From Streptomyces formicae (GTDB taxonomy: Bacteria; Actinomycetota; Actinomycetes; Streptomycetales; Streptomycetaceae), in the NCBI RefSeq assembly GCF_002556545.1, contig NZ_CP022685.1, positions 7,170,001 through 7,234,000 on the forward strand: a stretch of 64,000 nucleotides of DNA. Direction: 5' to 3'. The translations under genes and the position numbers were made by a program. The notes beneath the pieces are model-generated. The model was not told the origin of the DNA, did no database searches, and saw only the letters and a program-made list of their open reading frames with translations. This document shows positions 17,604-26,240 of this stretch, piece by piece (position 1 is the stretch's first letter; each line of letters starts with the position of its first letter).

Positions 17604-18803
17604 ATGGAGACTCCGGGGTCGCAGTCCTCTCTGCACCGGGCCAATCTCGAACGGGTCGTCCGCGCGGTGCGGCTCGCCGGGTCGCTCACGCAGGCGGAGA
17701 TCGCGAGGACGACGGGCCTGTCGGCGGCGACGGTCTCCAACATCGTCCGGGAGCTGAAGGACGGCGGCACGGTCGAGGTCACGCCCACCTCGGCGGGCGG
17801 CAGGCGGGCCCGCAGCGTCTCGCTGAGCGGTGACGCGGGCATCGTCATCGGCGTCGATTTCGGCCATACGCACCTGCGCGTGGCGATCGGCAACCTCGCC
17901 CACCAGGTGCTCGCCGAGGAGGCCGAGCCGCTGGACGTGGACGCGTCCGCCGCGCAGGGCTTCGACCGGGCCGAGCAGCTGGTCAGCAGGCTGCTCACGG
18001 CCACGGGAGTGGACCGTACGAAGATCGCGGGCGTGGGGCTCGGCGTGCCGGGACCCATCGACGTGGAGTCGGGCACGCTCGGCTCGACGTCGATCCTGCC
18101 GGGCTGGACGGGCACCAAGCCCGCCGAGGAGCTCGCCAGCAGGCTCGGCGTGCCGGTGCACGTGGACAACGACGCCAACCTCGGCGCGCTCGGCGAGCTG
18201 GTCTGGGGGAGCGGCAGGGGCGTCAAGGACCTGGCGTACATCAAGGTCGCCAGCGGTGTCGGCGCGGGCCTGGTGATCAGCGGCCGGATCTACCGGGGGC
18301 CCGGAGGCACCGCGGGCGAGATCGGGCACATCACCCTCGACGAGTCGGGCCCCGTCTGCCGCTGCGGCAACCGGGGCTGCCTGGAGACCTTCGCCGCGGC
18401 CCGGTACGTCCTGCCGCTGCTCCAGTCGAGCCACGGCACCGATCTGACCATGGAGCGCGTGGTCTCTCTCGCGCGCGACGGGGACCCCGGCTGCCGCCGC
18501 GTGATCGCGGACGTCGGGCGGCACATCGGCAGCGGCGTCGCCAATCTCTGCAACCTCCTCAACCCCTCCCGTGTCGTGCTCGGCGGAGACCTCGCGGAGG
18601 CCGGTGAGCTGGTGCTCGGGCCGATCAGGGAGTCGGTGGGGCGGTACGCGATCCCGAGCGCCGCGCGTCAACTGTCCGTGCTTCCCGGGGCACTTGGCGG
18701 CCGCGCCGAGGTGCTCGGCGCGCTGGCCCTCGCGCTCAGTGAGATGGGAGATTCGACCCTTTTGGACGGATCTCTGCCTGCGGGCGCACCTGCCTTCACT
18801 TAG
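17604..18803 (+). CDS. rok7B7: ROK-family transcriptional regulator Rok7B7
   Basis: Regulator of 399 aa. The N-terminal winged helix (residues about 15-70, LTQAEIARTTGLSAATVSNIVREL) is followed by a sugar-kinase-like ROK domain with VIGVDFGHTHLRVAIGN, the ROK signature EIGHITL and the zinc motif CRCGNRGCLE. ATG 17604 is preceded by AAAGGGTGAG. Its position between ngc genes and xylFGH is that of S. coelicolor Rok7B7 (SCO6008), which controls xylose transport and carbon catabolite control. The 284-bp gap 17320-17603 holds the divergent promoters of the kinase and this gene and a palindrome-like GTTTGGAGTTCACAACTTG; nothing else is seen. Confidence 0.88.
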   Translation: METPGSQSSLHRANLERVVRAVRLAGSLTQAEIARTTGLSAATVSNIVRELKDGGTVEVTPTSAGGRRARSVSLSGDAGIVIGVDFGHTHLRVAIGNLAHQVLAEEAEPLDVDASAAQGFDRAEQLVSRLLTATGVDRTKIAGVGLGVPGPIDVESGTLGSTSILPGWTGTKPAEELASRLGVPVHVDNDANLGALGELVWGSGRGVKDLAYIKVASGVGAGLVISGRIYRGPGGTAGEIGHITLDESGPVCRCGNRGCLETFAAARYVLPLLQSSHGTDLTMERVVSLARDGDPGCRRVIADVGRHIGSGVANLCNLLNPSRVVLGGDLAEAGELVLGPIRESVGRYAIPSAARQLSVLPGALGGRAEVLGALALALSEMGDSTLLDGSLPAGAPAFT

Positions 18804-18847
18804 ATAACGCATGGCACCGTTGTCATCTCGTTAAGGATTTACTCCTT
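18803..18847 (+). promoter_or_regulatory. Candidate operator region in front of xylF
   Basis: Two inverted repeats lie in the 122-bp gap: GATAACG (18803-18809) with CGTTGTC (18818-18824), one mismatch, and AAGGA (18833-18837) with TCCTT (18843-18847). TTGACG at 18846-18851 could be a -35. This is where Rok7B7 would be expected to act. The assignment rests on symmetry and position. Confidence 0.4.
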
Positions 18848-18925
18848 GACGCTGGTGTGGCGGCCGAGTTGACTTCGAGCCACCTCGGCCGCAACGACGC
18901 GGCCTCGTCAGGGAGGCACCCCACC

Positions 18926-20023
18926 ATGAACGCAATGACGCGTCGCGTCGTCATAGGTACGGCAGCGGTTTCGATGGCACTCGCCATGACCGCTTGCGGC
19001 AAGGCCGGAGACGGCGACGACAAGGGCAGCGACGGCGACAGCAAGACCATCGGTCTGCTGCTCCCGGAGAACAAGACCACGCGCTACGAGACCTTCGACC
19101 GCCCCATCATGGAGGCGAAGATCAAGGAACTCTGCTCGGACTGCGACGTCAAGTACAACAACGCCTCGGGAGACATCGAGGCCCAGAAGAAGCAGTTCGA
19201 CGCCCTCGTCACGCAGGGCATCAAGGTGATCATTCTCGACGCCGTCGACTACAAGTCGACCAAGTCGTGGGTCAAGCAGGCCGACAAGCAGGGCGTGAAG
19301 GTCGTCGCCTACGACCGCCTGGCCGAGGGCCCGCTGTCCGCCTACGTGTCGTACGACAACGAGAAGATCGGCCGCCTCCAGGGCGGTGCCATGGTCAAGG
19401 CGCTCGGCGCCAAGGCCAAGGACGCCAACGTCGTCATGATCAACGGCTCGCCGACCGACCCGAACGCCCCCTTCTTCAAGAAGGGCGCCCACTCGGTCCT
19501 CGACAAGGCCGTCAAGAAGATCGCGTACGAGCAGGACATCCCCGAGTGGTCCTCGGACGAGGCGAACCGCAAGATGTCCTCCGCGATCGACAAGCTCGGC
19601 AAGGACGGCATCCAGGGCGTCTACGCCGCCAACGACGGCATGGCGGGCGGTGTGATCACCGCGCTCAAGCAGCGCGGCATCAAGGTCCCCGTCGGTGGTC
19701 AGGACGCCGAACTCGCGGGCGTGCAGCGCCTGTTGAGCGGCGCCCAGGACTACACGATCTACAAGCAGATCAAGCCGGAGGCGCAGACCACCGCCGAGAT
19801 CGCCGTGCGCCTGCTCAAGGGCAAGGACATCGACGACATCACCGACCGCAAGGTCGACTCGCTCAGCGGCGACTTCAAGGGCATCCCGGCCAAGCTGTAC
19901 GACGCCGAGGCGATCACCAAGGACGACGTCGCCGACACGATCGTCAAGGACAAGGTCTACAAGGTCAGCGAGATCTGCACGGCCCAGTACAAGAAGGCGT
20001 GCGACGCCGCGGGTATCAAGTAA
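18926..20023 (+). CDS. xylF: D-xylose ABC transporter binding lipoprotein XylF
   Basis: Periplasmic-binding-protein-like (type I) lipoprotein, 365 aa. Lipobox MTAC near residue 24, Gly/Asp linker, then LLLPENKTTRYETFDRP, VIILDAVD, VVAYDRL and VPVGGQDAEL, typical of xylose/ribose binding proteins. ATG 18926 lies 9 bp after GGGAGG (18911-18916); the frame is open further upstream but lacks an RBS. First gene of xylFGH. It delivers D-xylose to the XylGH channel; regulation by Rok7B7 is known for the S. coelicolor locus and likely here. Confidence 0.9.
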   Translation: MNAMTRRVVIGTAAVSMALAMTACGKAGDGDDKGSDGDSKTIGLLLPENKTTRYETFDRPIMEAKIKELCSDCDVKYNNASGDIEAQKKQFDALVTQGIKVIILDAVDYKSTKSWVKQADKQGVKVVAYDRLAEGPLSAYVSYDNEKIGRLQGGAMVKALGAKAKDANVVMINGSPTDPNAPFFKKGAHSVLDKAVKKIAYEQDIPEWSSDEANRKMSSAIDKLGKDGIQGVYAANDGMAGGVITALKQRGIKVPVGGQDAELAGVQRLLSGAQDYTIYKQIKPEAQTTAEIAVRLLKGKDIDDITDRKVDSLSGDFKGIPAKLYDAEAITKDDVADTIVKDKVYKVSEICTAQYKKACDAAGIK

Positions 20024-20138
20024 CTCCCGCTTGCGGTAAAGCCGTTCGTACGAAGTGAGTTCCACGCGAGGCTCGGCGCGAGCTTCGCGGGGCGCCGGAG
20101 AGCGCTCCACGGACCCGTACGCGACGGCCTCCAGTACC

Positions 20139-20193
20139 GGTCCGGTGCCCGCCCCGCTCCACCGCCCCGCAAACGGGGGGCGGGCACCGGACC
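20139..20193 (+). promoter_or_regulatory. Strong intercistronic hairpin between xylF and xylG
   Basis: GGTCCGGTGCCCGCCCC (20139-20155) pairs perfectly with 20177-20193 to give a 17-bp stem with a 21-base loop. It lies about 115 bp after xylF and 55 bp before xylG. As with the hairpin at 9906, it probably sets a high ratio of binding protein to transporter. The 224-bp gap holds nothing else recognisable. Confidence 0.7.
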
Positions 20194-20247
20194 TGCCCTT
20201 GCTGCACCACCATCCCCGCCGGTCAGGCGGCGAAGGAGATGATTCAC

Positions 20248-21039
20248 GTGTCCGCTACGCCCGTGCTGGCGTTGCGCGGGGTCTCCAAGCGGTTCGGCGC
20301 CGTCCAGGCGCTCACGGACGTAGACCTCGAAATCCGCACCGGTGAGGTGGTCGCCCTCGTCGGCGACAACGGCGCCGGAAAGTCCACCCTCGTCAAGACG
20401 ATCTCGGGCGTTCACCCGATCGACGACGGCACCATCGAGTGGGAGGGCAGGAGCGTCCGCATCGGACGGCCGCACGACGCCCAGAACCTCGGCGTGGCCA
20501 CCGTCTACCAGGACCTCGCCCTCTGCGACAACCTCGACGTCGTCGCCAACCTGTTCCTCGGCAGCGAGCTGAAGAGCGTCTCGGTCCTCGACGAGATCAA
20601 GATGGAGAAGCGCGCCAGGGAACTCCTGGACACCCTCTCCATCCGCATCCCCAGCGTCCGCATCCCGGTCGCGGCGCTCTCCGGCGGTCAGCGCCAGGTC
20701 GTCGCCATCGCCCGCGCCCTGGTCGGCGACCCCAAGGTCGTCATCCTCGACGAGCCCACCGCGGCCCTCGGCGTCGAGCAGACCGCCCAGGTCCTCGACC
20801 TGGTCGAGCGCCTGCGCGAGCGCGGCCACGGGGTGATCCTCATCAGCCACAACATGGCCGACGTGAAGGCCGTCGCGGACAAGGTCGCGGTGCTGCGGCT
20901 CGGCCGCAACAACGGCACGTTCTCCGTCGCCGACACCACCAACGAAGAGATCATCGCCGCCATCACCGGCGCTACGGACAACGCCGTGACCCGCCGCAGG
21001 GCGCGTACGGCCACGGTGACGAAGGAGGACGCGAAGTGA
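20248..21039 (+). CDS. xylG: Xylose ABC transporter ATPase XylG, single-domain form
   Basis: ATPase of 263 aa with Walker A GDNGAGKST, Q-loop YQDLAL, signature LSGGQRQ, Walker B VVILDEPT and switch ISHN. GTG 20248 is preferred because GAAGGAG (20232-20238) is 9 bp upstream; the ATG at 20239 abuts that RBS. It has one nucleotide-binding domain, about half the length of the tandem-domain XylG/RbsA of enterobacteria, so two copies should form the working pair. Its stop overlaps xylH (GTGA). Confidence 0.9.
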   Translation: MSATPVLALRGVSKRFGAVQALTDVDLEIRTGEVVALVGDNGAGKSTLVKTISGVHPIDDGTIEWEGRSVRIGRPHDAQNLGVATVYQDLALCDNLDVVANLFLGSELKSVSVLDEIKMEKRARELLDTLSIRIPSVRIPVAALSGGQRQVVAIARALVGDPKVVILDEPTAALGVEQTAQVLDLVERLRERGHGVILISHNMADVKAVADKVAVLRLGRNNGTFSVADTTNEEIIAAITGATDNAVTRRRARTATVTKEDAK

Positions 21040-22337
21040 GCGACCTCGCCAAGACCCCGAAGACCGACACGGCCGCGCCCGGCGCGGTGGACACGTCGGC
21101 CGCCCCCGTCCCCGCCGTCGACCCGCGCCTGCTCATCCGCGAGGAGGGCCTGGCCGGGTACTGGACCGAGTTCAAGCGCAAGATGCGCGGCGGTGAGCTC
21201 GGCTCGCTGCCCGTCGTCATCGGCCTGATCGTCATCGCGATCATCTTCCAGCTGAAGAACGACCACTTCCTGGACGCGAGCAGCCTCGCGAACATCGCGG
21301 TCTTCACCTCCGGCCTCGGCATCATGGCCGTCGGCATCGTCTTCGTCCTGCTGCTCGGCGAGATCGACCTCTCGGTCGGCTCGGTGGCGGGCATGGGCGC
21401 CGCCGTCTGGGCCGTCCTGAGCGTCACGCACGGTCTGAACGACTGGCTCGCGGTGTTCATCGCCATCGCGTCAGGCTTGGTCATCGGCGCCGCCCACGGC
21501 TTCTTCTTCGCCAAGATCGGCGTGCCCGCCTTCGTGGTCACCCTCGCGGGCTTCCTCGGCTGGAGCGGTCTCCAGATCTGGCTGATGGGCAGCGAGGGCA
21601 GCATCAACACGCCCGAGGGCAGTGTCGTCGAGGACCTCACCGGGCACTTCTTCGCGGAGAAGGGTGCCGCCTACGGCCTCGCCGCCGTCGCGATCATCGC
21701 ATACGCGGGGTCCCTGCTCCTGGACAGCCGCCGCCGCAAGGGCGCGGGGCTGCCGTCGCGGCCGGTCAGCGAGATCGTCCTGCGCACGGTCGTCGTCGCC
21801 GTCCTCGCGGGCGGCGCGGCCTACGAGCTGAACGAGCCCGAGGGCGCCCGCGGCCTGCCGCTGGCCCTGGTGCTCTTCCTCGCCGTCCTGGTCGTCGCGG
21901 ACTTCGTGGCCCGGCGCACCACCTTCGGCCGCCAGGTCTTCGCGGTCGGCGGCAACGCGGAGGCCGCGCGCCGCGCCGGTATCAACGTCGACCGGGTCCG
22001 GATCACCGTCTTCGCCATCTCCGGCATGCTCGCGGCCTTCGGCGGTCTCTTCATCGCGAGCCTGTCCGGTGGCGCGACCAAGAGCCTGGGCGGCGGCAAC
22101 ACGCTCATGATGGTGATCGCCGCGGCGGTCATCGGCGGGACGAGCCTCTTCGGGGGGCGCGGGAAGGTGTGGTCCGCGCTCCTCGGCATGCTCGTGATCC
22201 AGTCGATCCAGCAGGGGCTGAACCTGCTCGGCATGGCGAGTGAGATTCAGTACATGATCACGGGTGCGGTGCTGCTTGCAGCGGTGGTCATCGACTCCGT
22301 CTCCCGGCGTACGCAGAAGTCCGCCGGGCGGGCGTAG
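21036..22337 (+). CDS. xylH: Xylose ABC transporter permease XylH
   Basis: BPD_transp_2-type permease, 433 aa, ten or so hydrophobic segments, with GEIDLSVGSVAG and the conserved GGxxSLFGGRGK near the C-terminus. GTG 21036 overlaps the xylG stop by four bases, with GAAGGAGG upstream. The N-terminal 50 residues are Ala/Pro/Thr-rich and cytoplasmic. It closes the xylFGH operon; a strong hairpin follows. Confidence 0.91.
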   Translation: MSDLAKTPKTDTAAPGAVDTSAAPVPAVDPRLLIREEGLAGYWTEFKRKMRGGELGSLPVVIGLIVIAIIFQLKNDHFLDASSLANIAVFTSGLGIMAVGIVFVLLLGEIDLSVGSVAGMGAAVWAVLSVTHGLNDWLAVFIAIASGLVIGAAHGFFFAKIGVPAFVVTLAGFLGWSGLQIWLMGSEGSINTPEGSVVEDLTGHFFAEKGAAYGLAAVAIIAYAGSLLLDSRRRKGAGLPSRPVSEIVLRTVVVAVLAGGAAYELNEPEGARGLPLALVLFLAVLVVADFVARRTTFGRQVFAVGGNAEAARRAGINVDRVRITVFAISGMLAAFGGLFIASLSGGATKSLGGGNTLMMVIAAAVIGGTSLFGGRGKVWSALLGMLVIQSIQQGLNLLGMASEIQYMITGAVLLAAVVIDSVSRRTQKSAGRA

Positions 22338-22380
22338 GGGGTCTCTGGGCTGTGCGGGTGCCCGGCCGCGGGCTCGTCGT

Positions 22381-22416
22381 GGCTGGTCGCGCAGTTCCCC
22401 GCGCCCCTTACGGGGC
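22381..22416 (+). repeat. 36-bp dispersed intergenic repeat, copy A
   Basis: GGCTGGTCGCGCAGTTCCCC followed by GCGCCCCTTACGGGGC, lying after xylH. It matches three other copies in this window (27762, 46453, 50281). Its 3' half (GCGCCCCTTACGGGGC) can form a short hairpin. I recognise this as a short repeat frequent between Streptomyces genes; its role is unknown. Confidence 0.85.
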
Positions 22417-22433
22417 CACCCCGAGGCGCCCCG

Positions 22434-22475
22434 GACGCACGGGGCGAGGAACACCTGTTCCTCGCCCCGTGCGTC
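22434..22475. terminator. Perfect 20-bp stem terminator after xylH
   Basis: Positions 22434-22453 pair without mismatch with 22456-22475, leaving a 2-base centre; the foot is GACGCACGGGG. It is followed by TGTTCGTGTG. It lies 118 bp before dxs and should insulate dxs from xylFGH. Confidence 0.8.
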
Positions 22476-22592
22476 TGTTCGTGTGACTCGGAATACGCCT
22501 CCCGGACGCGGTGGTCAGTCGCGGAACATTAGACTCGACAGACCCGGCAACGCTCGAACAGCACATCTCAGCTCTACTGCAAGGAGGCACGG

Positions 22593-24524
22593 GTGCCGCT
22601 GCTGACCCGCATCACGGGACCGCGCGATCTGGACCGGCTCAGCGCCGAGGAGCTGAACCAGCTGGCCGGAGAGATCCGGGCCTTCCTCGTCGACGCAGTC
22701 TCCAAGACCGGCGGCCACCTCGGCCCCAACCTCGGCGTGGTCGAGCTCACCATCGCCCTGCACCGCGTCTTCGAGTCGCCCCAGGACAAGGTCCTCTTCG
22801 ACACCGGCCACCAGAGCTACGTGCACAAGCTGCTCACCGGCCGCCAGGACTTCGGCAAGCTGCGCAGCAAGGGCGGTCTGTCCGGCTACCCCTCGCGCGC
22901 CGAGTCCGACCACGACGTGATCGAGAACAGCCACGCCTCCACGGTCCTCGGCTGGGCCGACGGCCTGGCCAAGGCCAACGAGGTGCGCGGCAAGGACGAC
23001 CACGTCGTCGCCGTCATCGGCGACGGCGCGCTCACCGGCGGCATGGCCTGGGAGGCGCTGAACAACATCGCCGCCGCCAAGGACCGCCCGCTCGTCATCG
23101 TCGTCAACGACAACGAGCGCTCGTACGCCCCCACGATCGGCGGGCTCGCCAACCACCTGGCGACCCTGCGCACGACGGACGGCTACGAGCGGTTCCTGGC
23201 CCGTGGGAAGGACCTCCTGGAGCGCACGCCGGTCGTCGGCAAGCCGCTCTACGAGACCCTGCACGGCGCCAAGAAGGGCCTCAAGGACTTCATCGCCCCG
23301 CAGGGCATGTTCGAGGACCTGGGGCTCAAGTACGTCGGCCCGATCGACGGCCACGACATGGAGGCCCTGGAGTCCGCCCTCCAGCGCGCCAAGCGCTTCG
23401 GCGGCCCGGTCATCGTGCACTGCCTCACCGAGAAGGGCCGCGGCTACAAGCCCGCCGAGGAGGACGAGGCCGACCACTTCCACGGCATCGGCCCGATCCA
23501 CCCCGACACGGGCCTGCCGATCGCGGCGGGCGGCATGGACTGGACGTCCGTCTTCGGCGAGGAGATGGTCAAGCTCGGCCACGAGCGCGAGGACATCGTC
23601 GCGATCACGGCCGCCATGCTCCAGCCGGTCGGCCTGGAGAAGTTCTCCAAGGCGTTCCCCGACCGGGTCTACGACGTGGGCATCGCCGAGCAGCACGCGG
23701 CGGTCTCCGCCGCGGGCCTGGCGAGCGGCGGCCTGCACCCCGTCTTCGCCGTGTACGCGACGTTCCTGAACCGCGCCTTCGACCAGCTCCTGATGGACGT
23801 GGCCCTGCACAAGTGCGGCGTCACCTTCGTCCTGGACAGGGCCGGTGTCACCGGCACCGACGGCGCCTCGCACAACGGCATGTGGGACATGTCGATCCTC
23901 CAGTGCGTGCCGACGCTCAGGATCGCCGCCCCGCGCGACGCCGACCAGGTCCGCCTCCAGCTGCGCGAGGCCGTCGAGGTGGACGACGCCCCGACCGTCG
24001 TGCGCTACTCCAAGGGCGCGGTGGGCCCCGCGGTCAAGGCCGTCGGCAAGGTCGGCGGCATGGACGTCCTGCGCAAGGCGGGCACCGGCAAGGCGGACGT
24101 CCTGCTGGTCTCCGTCGGCGCGCTCGCGCCCATGTGCCTGGAGGTCGCGGACCTGCTCGACAAGCAGGGCATCACCACGACCGTCGTGGACCCGCGCTGG
24201 GTCAAGCCGGTCGACGAGGCGATGGCGCCGCTCGCCGAGCAGCACCGCGTCGTGGTCACCGTCGAGGACAACTCCCGTGCGGGCGGCGTCGGTTCGGCGA
24301 TCGCGCAGGCCCTGCGCGACGCGGGCGTCGACGTGCCGCTGCGCGACTTCGGCATCCCGCCGCGCTTCCTGGACCACGCCTCGCGCAAGGAGATCCTGGC
24401 CGAGATCGGTCTGACGGCTCCGGACATCGCGCGTCAGGTGACGGGTCTCGTCGCCAAGCTCGACGGGCGCTTCGAGCGGAGCACCGCCGCCGCCGTGGAC
24501 TCCGTGGAGCCCGCCCGCGACTGA
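22593..24524 (+). CDS. dxs: 1-deoxy-D-xylulose-5-phosphate synthase
   Basis: Thiamine-diphosphate enzyme joining pyruvate and glyceraldehyde-3-phosphate in the first step of the MEP isoprenoid pathway. 643 aa, full length for the family. Motifs: [16 protein letters not shown] (substrate His), GDGALTGG...NDNE (ThDP/Mg site), the catalytic Glu in GIAEQHA (residue about 370) and the C-terminal transketolase domain ending [15 protein letters not shown] 22593 with AAGGAGG seven bases before. It stands alone behind a strong terminator, although its product and the xylose operon upstream meet in pentose metabolism. Confidence 0.96.
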   Translation: MPLLTRITGPRDLDRLSAEELNQLAGEIRAFLVDAVSKTGGHLGPNLGVVELTIALHRVFESPQDKVLFDTGHQSYVHKLLTGRQDFGKLRSKGGLSGYPSRAESDHDVIENSHASTVLGWADGLAKANEVRGKDDHVVAVIGDGALTGGMAWEALNNIAAAKDRPLVIVVNDNERSYAPTIGGLANHLATLRTTDGYERFLARGKDLLERTPVVGKPLYETLHGAKKGLKDFIAPQGMFEDLGLKYVGPIDGHDMEALESALQRAKRFGGPVIVHCLTEKGRGYKPAEEDEADHFHGIGPIHPDTGLPIAAGGMDWTSVFGEEMVKLGHEREDIVAITAAMLQPVGLEKFSKAFPDRVYDVGIAEQHAAVSAAGLASGGLHPVFAVYATFLNRAFDQLLMDVALHKCGVTFVLDRAGVTGTDGASHNGMWDMSILQCVPTLRIAAPRDADQVRLQLREAVEVDDAPTVVRYSKGAVGPAVKAVGKVGGMDVLRKAGTGKADVLLVSVGALAPMCLEVADLLDKQGITTTVVDPRWVKPVDEAMAPLAEQHRVVVTVEDNSRAGGVGSAIAQALRDAGVDVPLRDFGIPPRFLDHASRKEILAEIGLTAPDIARQVTGLVAKLDGRFERSTAAAVDSVEPARD

Positions 24525-24544
24525 CGTCAACCCGCACCGCCGAC

Positions 24545-24602
24545 GGGCCGGTTTCAGCACCCTGTACGGGTGGTGGGACCGGCCCATTCGCGTGAATGGG
24601 CC
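24545..24602 (+). terminator. dxs terminator overlapping a second, exclusive hairpin
   Basis: Hairpin 1: GGGCCGGT near 24545 pairs with ACCGGCCC ending at 24585, with inner CACCC/GGGTG pairing. Hairpin 2: GGCCCATTC (24581-24589) pairs perfectly with GAATGGGCC (24594-24602), loop GCGT. They share 24581-24585, so only one can form at a time. They sit between dxs and the amino-acid permease. Confidence 0.65.
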
Positions 24603-24671
24603 CGCGCCGGGGCTTACGGGGTACTCGGCCTCTCGATCATGTCGGGGACGACAAGCGTGGGAGGTACGCCC

Positions 24672-26165
24672 GTGAGCAGCACCCTCTTCAGGACGAAGAG
24701 CGTCGAGCAGTCCATCAGGGACACCGAGGAGCCGGAGCACGCGCTCAAGAAGTCGCTGTCAGCCCTCGATCTCACGGTCTTCGGCGTCGGCGTCATCATC
24801 GGTACCGGCATCTTCGTCCTGACCGGAAAGATCGCCAAGGAGACGGCGGGGCCCGCGGTGGCCCTCGCCTTCGTCGTCGCGGGACTAGTCTGCGCGCTCG
24901 CGGCGCTCTGCTACGCCGAGTTCGCGTCGACCGTGCCGGTGGCCGGGTCCGCGTACACCTTCTCGTACGCCTCGCTGGGGGAGTTCCCCGCCTGGATCAT
25001 CGGCTGGGACCTGATCCTCGAACTGGCGCTCGGCTGTGCGGTGGTCGCGGTCGGCTGGTCCGGGTACATGCGCTCGCTCCTGGACACCGCGGGCATGCAC
25101 CTGCCGCAGGCGCTGAGCGGCACCCACGAGGGGAAGTTCGGCTTCGACCTGCTCGCGTGCGTCCTGGTGCTCGTCCTGACCGCCATCCTGGTCGCGGGGA
25201 TGAAGCTGTCCTCGCGGGTCACCAACGTCATCGTCGCCGTCAAGGTCACCGTCGTCCTCCTGGTCATCATCGTCGGCGCCTTCTTCATCACCGGGGCCAA
25301 CTACGACCCGTTCGTCCCGCCGTCCGAGCCCGCCGAGGGCGGCGGCGGCATCACCGCGCCGCTGGTGCAGCTGATGTTCGGCTTCACGCCCTCGCACTTC
25401 GGCGTGATGGGCATCTTCACCGCGGCGGCCGTCGTCTTCTTCGCCTTCATCGGCTTCGACATCGTCGCGACCGCCGCGGAGGAGACCCACAACCCGCAGC
25501 GCGACGTGCCCCGCGGCATCATCGGCTCGCTGCTCATCTGCACGATCCTGTACGTGGCGGTCTCCATCGTCGTCACCGGCATGCAGAAGTACAGCGACCT
25601 GTCCACGGACGCGCCGCTCGCCGACGCCTTCAAGGCGGTCGGCCACCCCTTCTGGGCGGGCCTGATCAGCTTCGGCGCGGCCGTCGGGCTCACCTCGGTC
25701 TGCATGATCCTGCTGCTCGGCCAGACCCGGGTCTTCTTCGCGATGAGCCGCGACGGACTGCTTCCGAAGACCTTCTCCAAGGTGCACCCCACGTTCGGCA
25801 CGCCGTACCGCTCGACGATGCTGCTCGGCGGGATCGTCGCCGTCGTCGCGGGCTTCACCTCCATCGACGAACTCGCCGAACTGGTCAACATCGGCACGCT
25901 GTTCGCCTTCGTCGTGGTCGCCCTCGGCGTCATCGTGCTCCGCAAGCAGCGCCCCGACCTGCCGCGCTCCTTCCGCACCCCGCTGGTGCCCTTCGTGCCG
26001 ATCCTCTCGGTCCTCGCGTCGCTGTGGCTGATGCTCAACCTGCCCGCGGAGACCTGGCTGCGGTTCGGCGTCTGGATGGTGCTCGGCGTCGTCATCTACT
26101 TCGTGTACGGACGTTCGCACAGCCGCCTGCACGTGAGGGACCCGCACACCGACGACGCACAGTAG
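24672..26165 (+). CDS. Cationic amino-acid/APC family permease
   Basis: Secondary transporter of 497 aa, amino acid-polyamine-organocation superfamily, CAT-like (YfnA type) judging by SVEQSI...HALKKSLSALDL at the N-terminus, VGVIIGTGIFVLTG in TM1, YAEFASTVPVAGSAYTFSYA in TM3 and FFAFIGFDIVATAAEET in TM6. About 12 hydrophobic segments. GTG 24672 is set by GGGAGG (24659-24664). Substrate unknown. A GGGGCC...GGCCCC pair at 26169-26201 may act as its terminator. Confidence 0.9.
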   Translation: MSSTLFRTKSVEQSIRDTEEPEHALKKSLSALDLTVFGVGVIIGTGIFVLTGKIAKETAGPAVALAFVVAGLVCALAALCYAEFASTVPVAGSAYTFSYASLGEFPAWIIGWDLILELALGCAVVAVGWSGYMRSLLDTAGMHLPQALSGTHEGKFGFDLLACVLVLVLTAILVAGMKLSSRVTNVIVAVKVTVVLLVIIVGAFFITGANYDPFVPPSEPAEGGGGITAPLVQLMFGFTPSHFGVMGIFTAAAVVFFAFIGFDIVATAAEETHNPQRDVPRGIIGSLLICTILYVAVSIVVTGMQKYSDLSTDAPLADAFKAVGHPFWAGLISFGAAVGLTSVCMILLLGQTRVFFAMSRDGLLPKTFSKVHPTFGTPYRSTMLLGGIVAVVAGFTSIDELAELVNIGTLFAFVVVALGVIVLRKQRPDLPRSFRTPLVPFVPILSVLASLWLMLNLPAETWLRFGVWMVLGVVIYFVYGRSHSRLHVRDPHTDDAQ

Positions 26166-26240
26166 TCAGGGGCCTTTCGGCAAGGCTTCTTCTCCGGCCC
26201 CGTATGTCCCGTTCCAGTAGGGACTGCGGGGCCGGATAGC

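Noticed and set aside
22593..24524. dxs as part of the xylose operon
   Set aside because: A perfect 20-bp stem separates it from xylH and it has its own ribosome site; the pathway link is probably coincidental.
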